From Candidatus Omnitrophica bacterium UBA6210 (lineage in GTDB: Bacteria > Omnitrophota > Gorgyraeia > Velamenicoccales > Velamenicoccaceae): 64,000 nucleotides of DNA. The notes beneath the pieces are model-generated. The model was not told where the DNA came from, did no database searches, and saw nothing but the letters and a program-made list of their open reading frames with translations. The position numbers and the translations under genes are program-made. The stretch is from contig DISM01000001.1 of assembly GCA_002421805.1 (NCBI GenBank), positions 94,900-158,899 of the forward strand, given 5' to 3'. Shown piece after piece: positions 58,968 to 64,000 of this stretch (position 1 is its first letter; the number at the start of each line of letters is the position of its first letter).

Positions 58968-61130
58968 TCAGGACCGGCAGGAACCGAGTTTCTGCCAGAG
59001 AAGGTCCGCAACGGGATAGCCGAGCCTGCGGGCCTCGCGGCAATGCGCCCAGGATCGACGGCAATCCCCATCGAGGTAATAGGCGAAGCACATATTGTTA
59101 TGGATGAGGCCCGATGCCGGCTCCAGCCTCAAAGCCCGCCCCAGAACGGGGACCGCCTCCCGCGGACGCCCGAGCGCGCAGAGGACCGAACCGAGGTTTG
59201 AAAGCGCGTCAATATCTTTCGGGTTCTTCTGCACGGCCTGACGGGCGTAAGGCCATGCGGCTGCATACGCTTCCTTATCCATCAGGGCGACTACCAGGCC
59301 GTTATAGGCAGAAACATCCTGAAGCCCGGAGGCGACGGCCCGCTTGTAATGGACGATCGACTCGTCGAGCCTGCCCTGCTTGTAAAAAATCGTGGCCAGG
59401 GCTTCATGGGCCAGGCCGAAATCCGGGTTTTCCCGCAGGGACCGGCGCAAAAAATCTTCGGCTTCGGGCAAAGCCTTGCGGTTGACGGCCACAAGCGCCA
59501 GGTTGTAATACCCTTCGGCGCGCGTCTCGGGGTCCCGGTCGATCGATTCCCTGAGAAGCTTCTCGGCGCGGCCGGCATCGCCCAGGGATGCGTAAGCCAC
59601 CGCCAGATTGATCTGGTATTTGTATCTCTTGTCCGGGTCCGTTTTGATGGCCGCCTCCGTCACCTCGATGGCCTTGCGGTATTGCCCTTCCGAAAGGTAA
59701 TACAGGATGGCCAGATTGGCATGATACAACTGATAATATCCCTTATATAAGGTATAACGCTCGTCGATAATGCGCGACATCTCCGTGGAATCCTTCAACG
59801 CCTTCCCATACAACCCTTCGTTGATAAAAGCCAGCCCGCGGTTATTGTAGGCGATGACGACCTGGGGGTATTTTTTGAGGATGTCCGTCCAGAACGTCAC
59901 GCTGTTCTCCCAGACCTTGCAACGTTTGTGTGTCGCCAACCCGCAGAACAGGACAACGGCCATAAACAAGAGGGCGAGAAGGACCCTCAAGCCCGTATGC
60001 CTGCCGCGCGCCTTGTCCCAAAGACGGAAAAAACCTTCAGCCAGAATATAGAAAATGCCGATCGACGCCACATAGACGAACCGATCAGCCACCTTCGTAT
60101 CCCCCATGGGAAGAAACTGCAGCAAGGGCAAAAGAGAAACGACAAAAAAGAGGCAGCCGAAGACCACCGTCCGGCTCCGGCGGACCGCCAGGACGAAAAC
60201 GGAAAAAAAAGCCAAAGCCCAGAAATAACTCCGGACCTGATAAGCGGTCGCATAGAACACGTCCGCCGGATAGTAGGCGGACAACGCCGCAGGCCAGAAT
60301 ATCCTTCCCAGATAGAATACAAGAGCAAACAAGGGCCCGTTGTGAAATCTTTCGGCGGCCGCCAACCCGATGATATCGTGGCTGCCGCCGTAAACGGAAT
60401 AGAGCGCGACCAGGGCGAAAAAAGCCGCAAGGACAAAAAACGGGATTTTTTCAAGGAACATATGGAGGTCGGGCCGGCGGCGCAGGAAATAATCGAAACA
60501 GAACAGCATGACCGGCAGGGTCACGGCCATGGATTTGGACAACAATGAAAGGAAAAAAAGAACCAGGGCGATCCAGAGATAACGGCTTTTGAGCCCCTGC
60601 CGCAAATAATACACATAACTCACAAGGGCCCCCAGGTAGAAAAAGGCATACAGGACATCTTTGCGTTCCGCGACCCACGCCACGCTCTCGGCGCGCAAAG
60701 GATGGATGCTGAACAAAAGCGCGACAAAAAATGCGAACGCATCCCGGCCGCGCAGCAGGCGCACCAGTCCAAAGACCAAAAGGCCGTTAAACAGATGCAG
60801 AAGAAAATTCGTCAGATGATAGCCGAAAGGCTGCAGGTGGGACACCTGGTAATTGAGCAGAAAACTTAGAAGCGTCAACGGCTGGTAATTACTGACATAA
60901 TAAGACGTGAATATCTTGCGCAGGTTGGCCGCAGTCAGGGCCTTGATGGAAGAGTTGTTCAGGACATAGACCTGATCATCCCAGTTGATGAATCCGTTGC
61001 GCAGGGACGGCAAAAAAACCAAAAGGACGATGACGGCAAGCAGAGAGGCAAGAATGAACCGGGAATATCCTGCATACCTGTCCGAAAGGATCTTACGGAT
61101 GTCTTGTGCGCATGGTCTTGGCATCAGCAT
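58968..61130 (-). CDS. TMTC-like multi-pass membrane protein with TPR repeats
   Basis: The 720-residue protein has an N-terminal half with 10-12 membrane segments. The first luminal loop carries FINWDDQVYV, the acidic motif of GT-C glycosyltransferases, followed by HPLRAESVAWVAERKDVLYA. The C-terminal half (about 430-720) is a string of TPR repeats (YYNLALVAVNRKALPEAEDF, EALATIFYKQGRLDESIVHY). This matches TMTC/O-mannosyltransferase-like proteins, which move sugars from a lipid carrier to proteins. Substrate unknown. Confidence 0.85.
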   Translation of the reverse strand: MLMPRPCAQDIRKILSDRYAGYSRFILASLLAVIVLLVFLPSLRNGFINWDDQVYVLNNSSIKALTAANLRKIFTSYYVSNYQPLTLLSFLLNYQVSHLQPFGYHLTNFLLHLFNGLLVFGLVRLLRGRDAFAFFVALLFSIHPLRAESVAWVAERKDVLYAFFYLGALVSYVYYLRQGLKSRYLWIALVLFFLSLLSKSMAVTLPVMLFCFDYFLRRRPDLHMFLEKIPFFVLAAFFALVALYSVYGGSHDIIGLAAAERFHNGPLFALVFYLGRIFWPAALSAYYPADVFYATAYQVRSYFWALAFFSVFVLAVRRSRTVVFGCLFFVVSLLPLLQFLPMGDTKVADRFVYVASIGIFYILAEGFFRLWDKARGRHTGLRVLLALLFMAVVLFCGLATHKRCKVWENSVTFWTDILKKYPQVVIAYNNRGLAFINEGLYGKALKDSTEMSRIIDERYTLYKGYYQLYHANLAILYYLSEGQYRKAIEVTEAAIKTDPDKRYKYQINLAVAYASLGDAGRAEKLLRESIDRDPETRAEGYYNLALVAVNRKALPEAEDFLRRSLRENPDFGLAHEALATIFYKQGRLDESIVHYKRAVASGLQDVSAYNGLVVALMDKEAYAAAWPYARQAVQKNPKDIDALSNLGSVLCALGRPREAVPVLGRALRLEPASGLIHNNMCFAYYLDGDCRRSWAHCREARRLGYPVADLLWQKLGSCRS

Positions 61131-61217
61131 TGTCGTCGGAAAATAACCCTCAAAAGGGACGGCCGCCCTTCATGGCGCCCATTATAACAAAACCCGCAAG
61201 ACGTGGAAAGAAAAAAC

Positions 61218-61249
61218 AACGCCCCTCCCCGGTTCCGGGGAGGGGCGTT
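61218..61249 (-). terminator. Strong terminator after the OmpA-family gene
   Basis: AACGCCCCTCCCCGG (61218-61232) and its complement (61235-61249) form a perfect 15-bp stem with a two-base loop. On the minus strand it is followed by TGTTTTTTCT. It separates the OmpA gene from the TMTC-like gene. Confidence 0.85.
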
Positions 61250-61274
61250 TATCCGCTATGTGCGCGGGAACAAA

Positions 61275-61904
61275 CTACTCTTCAGCTTTGACCTTCTCGA
61301 CATGCGAAGGCAGGATAACGATCTCGACGCGACGGTTCTTCTGTTTGTCTTCCTTCGTAGCATTGGATGCCACAGGCTGATATTCCCCGTAGGCCACGGC
61401 CGAGAGGCGCGACGGATCGACGCCCCCTTCGTCTACAAAATAATGCAGGACGGCCAAGGCGCGGGCGCTGGACAGCTCCCAGTTGGATTTCCAGCCCGAA
61501 TGCTTGATAGGGTCTGAATCCGTATGGCCTTCCACAGCCACTTGCGAATCCGGGACGTCCTTGTTCAGGACTGTGGCCACTTTTTCCAGCGAGGCCTTAC
61601 CCTTGGAGCGGATCGCATCCCTGCCCGAATCAAAAAAGACCTCGGCAAGGAACGTGATCACCAGGCCCCTCTCCGTCATCTCCAGCTTGGCCTTATAATT
61701 CGCCAGTTCGTCCTTGAGATTGGCGGTCAGATCCTTCAATGCCTTCTGCAGATCTGCGTCTTTCTCTTCTTCCATTGCCGCGACCTGTTCTCTAAGACGC
61801 TCATTCTCCCTCTCCAAGGCCCGCTTTTTCGACAAGGTCGTGCAACCTGTCAATGTCAAAGCAAGAACGGAAATAATAACACTCCTGAAAATAATTTTTG
61901 CCAT
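61275..61904 (-). CDS. OmpA-family lipoprotein (Pal/MotB-like)
   Basis: The start at 61904 follows AGGGG. The 209-residue precursor has a lipobox (VLALTLTGC) and a coiled coil (about 25-75; ALERENERLREQVAAMEEEK). The OmpA C-terminal domain contains VEGHTDSDPI and LSSARALAVLHYFVDEGGVD, the diaminopimelate-binding pattern. It anchors the outer membrane to peptidoglycan. It lies 19 bases after the thioredoxin-like gene. Confidence 0.92.
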   Translation of the reverse strand: MAKIIFRSVIISVLALTLTGCTTLSKKRALERENERLREQVAAMEEEKDADLQKALKDLTANLKDELANYKAKLEMTERGLVITFLAEVFFDSGRDAIRSKGKASLEKVATVLNKDVPDSQVAVEGHTDSDPIKHSGWKSNWELSSARALAVLHYFVDEGGVDPSRLSAVAYGEYQPVASNATKEDKQKNRRVEIVILPSHVEKVKAEE

Positions 61905-61923
61905 GGACAAAACCCCTTTCCTG

Positions 61924-62202
61924 TCAGCCGATCTTATGGATGGCTTCAAAACGCTTTTTTAATGCCTGCGGGTCCACTCGTCCGGCAAGCTCTACCTGGC
62001 CGTTGATCAGGATGACAGGGGTCATCCCCGGGTTGACCCCCAGATCAGCCAACCCCTGCAATTCCTTCGTATGCACAAAAGTAAAAACAATGGTGATTTT
62101 GTTGGCGATGCCGATCGCCTTGATGATATCCCTGATCCTGTTCTCCAGGCCTTCACACTTCGGGCAGGGCCTGCAAACGATTTCCACCTTATTGATCGCC
62201 AT
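61924..62202 (-). CDS. Small thioredoxin-fold redox protein
   Basis: The 92-residue protein has an N-terminal CRPCPKC motif (CxxC as CPKC), a conserved cis-Pro region (GMTPVILINGQVEL) and a short thioredoxin-like fold, as in the thioredoxin_3 family. It may act as a disulfide reductant; the partner is unknown. Its ribosome site (GGAGG) directly follows a long hairpin element. Confidence 0.85.
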   Translation of the reverse strand: MAINKVEIVCRPCPKCEGLENRIRDIIKAIGIANKITIVFTFVHTKELQGLADLGVNPGMTPVILINGQVELAGRVDPQALKKRFEAIHKIG

Positions 62203-62210
62203 ACCTGACC

Positions 62211-62335
62211 TCCTTAATCTCGCCTCTGGCGAGATTAACTCCGAGTGTAGCTGAAAAATTTCTGGTTGCCCGTCCGAACTCTGTGAGGACTGGTCGCAGA
62301 CAGAAATTTTCAGCTGTTTACACGAGGAGTCACGT
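62211..62335 (-). repeat. Long hairpin element, first of three upstream of the thioredoxin-like gene
   Basis: TAATCTCGCC (62215-62224)/GGCGAGATTA (62228-62237) is followed by ACTCCGAGTGTA (62238-62249)/TACACGAGGAGT (62319-62330) and GCTGAAAAATTTCTG (62250-62264)/CAGAAATTTTCAGC (62301-62314). The loop has the shared GAGGACTGGTCGCAGAC core. The 62203-62661 gap holds only this and the two next elements. Confidence 0.85.
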
Positions 62336-62344
62336 CACTTTCCT

Positions 62345-62512
62345 TAAACCTTCGCCTCTGGCGAGATTAACTCCACCACCCGGCCTCATCGGATTGGCCG
62401 GTGCGCCGCTTCCTGCGGCGGTGTATCTTGAGAATTTATGGCTGCCCGTCCGAGCTCTGCGAGGACTGGTTGCAGACATAAATTGTCAAGATGCTTACAC
62501 GGGGAGTAACGT
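62345..62512 (-). repeat. Long hairpin element, second copy, with GC hairpins in its outer arm
   Basis: ACTCC (62370-62374)/GGAGT (62503-62507) frames ATCTTGAGAATTTATG (62425-62440)/CATAAATTGTCAAGAT (62477-62492; one mismatch). Two extra GC hairpins (CGGCCtcatcggattGGCCG; CGCCGCttcctGCGGCG) sit between the outer and inner arms. It is nearly identical to 63369-63627 except for a further insertion there. Confidence 0.82.
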
Positions 62513-62519
62513 TTCTTTC

Positions 62520-62645
62520 CTTAATTTTGCCTATACCGAGGTGTTTCTTCATCGCAAAATTAACTCCGAGCCTGCGAGAGAAATTTTACACCGGCCTGCC
62601 CTGGTGGAAAATTTCCGAGCGTCCAGGCGAGGAGTAACGCTTACT
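62520..62645 (-). repeat. Long hairpin element, third copy
   Basis: TTAATTTTGC (62521-62530)/GCAAAATTAA (62554-62563) is followed by ACTCC/GGAGT framing arms with GAAATTTTaCA paired to TGgAAAATTTC. The loop (CCGGCCTGCCCTGG) lacks the common core. Confidence 0.7.
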
Positions 62646-62661
62646 CCTTAACTCCTCCACC

Positions 62662-63102
62662 TTACCTTAATATCTTCAATAAATTCAGCCCTGTCCCCGG
62701 GTCTATCTCTTTTCGGGCCTTGACGCCTTTGAGTTCGAAAACGACGGCTTCAATCACCATGAAAACTTCCACTTTTTTGCGGACGCATCCGGTCAGGGCC
62801 TTGTCTTTTTTGCCCATGGCTGCGTGCATGTGGATCTGCGGTCCTTTCTTGCCTGAAAACACAGTCCCCACGCCCATGACTTCCCAGCCGTCGTCAAAGA
62901 CCTTCCAGTTCGGCTCCGGCGGCACAACCGCTTTTTTGGGCCCCGTGACCAATTGGCCCTTGCGGAATGCCCCGAGAAAAACAAGAACGGCGCTCTTCAG
63001 GCGCTCTTTCCTGACAAATCCTTCCAGCGACCGCAGGATATCGTCCTTATTGTCGAATTTGACCAGAAAAACGCGGCCCAAGCGGCCCTGACTGTATTGC
63101 AT
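62662..63102 (-). CDS. PPC/DUF296-domain protein
   Basis: The 146-residue protein is a single PPC (DUF296) domain: VFLVKFDNKDDILRSLEGFV, AVLVFLGAFRKGQLVTGPKK, GPQIHMHAAMGKKDKALTGC (metal-binding His pattern) and VFMVIEAVVFELKGVKARKE. Bacterial stand-alone members form trimers of unknown function; in plants the domain is linked to AT-hook DNA-binding proteins. It lies between two groups of hairpin elements. Confidence 0.88.
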   Translation of the reverse strand: MQYSQGRLGRVFLVKFDNKDDILRSLEGFVRKERLKSAVLVFLGAFRKGQLVTGPKKAVVPPEPNWKVFDDGWEVMGVGTVFSGKKGPQIHMHAAMGKKDKALTGCVRKKVEVFMVIEAVVFELKGVKARKEIDPGTGLNLLKILR

Positions 63103-63159
63103 CGTCGTCTAAAAGTGTGACTCCGTCCTCGTGGACACCAAAAGCGGATAATGAGAGGT

Positions 63160-63333
63160 CTACTTCTTTCCGGATTTCTTCCTGCCGGATGATTTTTTGG
63201 AAGAGGCCTTCCTGTGAGCCATGGGTTTACCGCAGCACCAGACGGTCTGCTCTGAAATCCCGCAGGCATCAACGATGACTTCCCTGCCGCAAGGCACACA
63301 CACGAGCCGCGAACCCTTTTTGACTCTATCCAT
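63160..63333 (-). CDS. Small zinc-ribbon protein with Lys-rich tail (57 aa)
   Basis: The start at 63333 has an AAGGAGA site at the end of a hairpin element. The product has two Cys pairs (LVCVPCGREV, TVWCCGKPM) that could form a zinc ribbon, and a basic Ser/Lys tail (KASSKKSSGRKKSGKK). It may bind nucleic acid. No family could be named. Confidence 0.7.
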   Translation of the reverse strand: MDRVKKGSRLVCVPCGREVIVDACGISEQTVWCCGKPMAHRKASSKKSSGRKKSGKK

Positions 63334-63343
63334 GGCAAGTCTC

Positions 63344-63630
63344 CTTAATCTCGCCTCTGGCGAGATTAACTCCACCACCCGGCCTCATCGGATTGGCCGG
63401 TGCGCCGCTTCCTGCGGCGGTGTATCTTGAGAATTTATGGCTGCACCTGGCCCCATCTGAAGGGCCACACCTTGCCTTATCGGACTGGCAAGCGCGCCAC
63501 TTGCCGTGGCGGTATTCCGCTTTCTGCGGAACCCGCCCCGTTACAAATTCCATTTGTAACGGGGCCCGTCCGAGCTCTGTGAGGACTAGTTGCAGACATA
63601 AATTGTCAAGATGCTTACACGGGGAGTCAC
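63344..63630 (-). repeat. Long hairpin element enlarged by five inserted hairpins
   Basis: The outer ACTCC (63369-63373)/GGAGT (63623-63627) and inner ATCTTGAGAATTTATG (63424-63439)/CATAAATTGTCAAGAT (63597-63612) arms equal those of the 62345 copy. The loop has about 120 extra bases (63445-63564) made of five hairpins, for example CGCCAC/GTGGCG and GCCCCGTTACAAA (63536-63548)/TTTGTAACGGGGC (63553-63565). Confidence 0.82.
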
Positions 63631-63638
63631 GTTTATTT

Positions 63639-63760
63639 CCTTAATTCCGCCTCTGGCGGAATTAACTCCGAGCGTATCTTGGAAATATCTGGCTGCCCGT
63701 CCGAGCTCTGCGAGGACTGGATGCAGACAGACATTGACAAGATGTTTACGCGAGGAGTCA
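63639..63760 (-). repeat. Long hairpin element, fourth core-containing copy in the right part
   Basis: TAATTCCGCC (63642-63651)/GGCGGAATTA (63655-63664), ACTCC (63664-63668)/GGAGT (63754-63758), and arms ATCTTGGAAATATCTG (63676-63691)/CAGACATTGACAAGAT (63728-63743) with a few mismatches. The loop carries the GAGGACTGG core. Confidence 0.8.
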
Positions 63761-63770
63761 CGTTTATTTC

Positions 63771-63945
63771 CTTCATTTTGCCTATAACTAGGCCTTTTCC
63801 TTGCAAAATTAATCCCGAGTCTCGGCAAAACTTTGTTTTGCCAGGCAGGAAATTTTTGCCGGATGGCCGTCCTGGCCGGCTGCGCCAGGCCGACGGCCTA
63901 CCATGGCAAAAATTTACAAGCGTTGAGACGAGGGATAAACGCTTA
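63771..63945 (-). repeat. Long hairpin element related to the copy near the ACP gene
   Basis: ATTTTGC/GCAAAAT at its left end, then GAAATTTTTGCCGGATG (63849-63865) pairing through TGGCAAAAATTT (63904-63915). Outer arms CGAGTCT/AGACGAG match those of 35559-35671. An extra GC hairpin (GGCCGTCctggCCGGC...GCC type) enlarges the loop. Confidence 0.75.
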
Positions 63946-63954
63946 TTCCTTAAT

Positions 63955-64000
63955 CCTTCCGCCCATGGCGGAATCAGACCCTCCGTTATCGGAGACGGAG
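63955..64000. repeat. Hairpin sequence at the right edge
   Basis: TTCCGCC-cat-GGCGGAA (63957-63973) and CTCCGttatcggagaCGGAG (63981-64000) continue the hairpin array beyond the window. The whole stretch 63334-64000 contains no credible gene; short frames in it are by-products of the repeats. Confidence 0.55.

Noticed and set aside
62203..62661. CRISPR array
   Set aside because: The repeats are long, self-complementary and uneven in size, with no uniform spacers and no cas genes nearby.
63334..64000. Several short open frames in the right-hand repeat region
   Set aside because: They run through hairpin arms, share peptide fragments only because the repeats are shared, and lack ribosome sites of their own.
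1..64000. tRNA or rRNA genes
   Set aside because: No stretch with a convincing tRNA cloverleaf or rRNA sequence was recognised by eye; a covariance search would be decisive.

Overview
The window looks like one contig from an uncultivated Gram-negative bacterium, probably anaerobic. It is moderately GC-rich and densely packed, with many 1-8 base gene overlaps. Lipoproteins, an OmpA protein, a beta-barrel protein and a Tol-Pal-type thioesterase point to an outer membrane. A group 3b-type NiFe hydrogenase, GTP-dependent PEP carboxykinase, NikR and a TMTC-like TPR membrane protein would fit Omnitrophota or a related candidate phylum. That placement is inference. Only one recognised gene (comM) is on the plus strand.

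Layout. 1-5.5 kb: ECF sigma/anti-sigma operon, purC, pckG and two peptidoglycan-binding lipoproteins. 5.8-16 kb: a PAS/GGDEF/degenerate HD-GYP protein, a NikR-controlled nickel ECF transporter, a pilin fused to a zincin-like domain, a radical SAM protein, a pseudouridine synthase, a response regulator and an M48-family protein lacking its catalytic Glu. 16-28.7 kb: rlmN, molybdopterin genes (MOSC, moaC, moaA, moeA), the four-subunit sulfhydrogenase-type hydrogenase with its protease, and hypA/E/D/C plus a C-terminal-only hypF.

28.7-49 kb is the most unusual part: a type II polyketide-synthase-like locus. It has a KS-alpha with intact Cys-His-His, a KS-beta that has lost all three catalytic residues, an ACP, two SRPBCC proteins, a cyclase-family protein, reductases, an MFS exporter, an amidohydrolase, two paralogous BchE-like B12/radical SAM enzymes and a small PCP_red-like protein. 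It is contiguous with what reads as a 5'-deoxyadenosine/methylthioadenosine recycling module (nucleoside phosphorylase, MtnA, a half-length MtnA paralogue, class II aldolase-SCP2 fusion, aldehyde dehydrogenase). That module would clear the 5'-deoxyadenosine made by the radical SAM enzymes. An acyl-CoA ligase gene heads the locus behind a TTGACA-N17-TAAAAT promoter whose -10 lies inside a 24-bp palindrome; padR and accA lie just upstream.

49-64 kb: accA-padR, an L,D-transpeptidase, a PAP2-like protein, a coiled-coil protein, comM, a histidine kinase/response regulator pair, a frameshifted beta-barrel gene, a TMTC-like protein, OmpA, a thioredoxin-like protein, a PPC/DUF296 protein and a small zinc-ribbon protein.

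A second notable feature is a set of long hairpin elements, repeated at least ten times. They lie between same-strand genes and end at the Shine-Dalgarno sequence of the next gene. Their arms differ between copies yet stay self-complementary. A separate two-copy family has the same placement.
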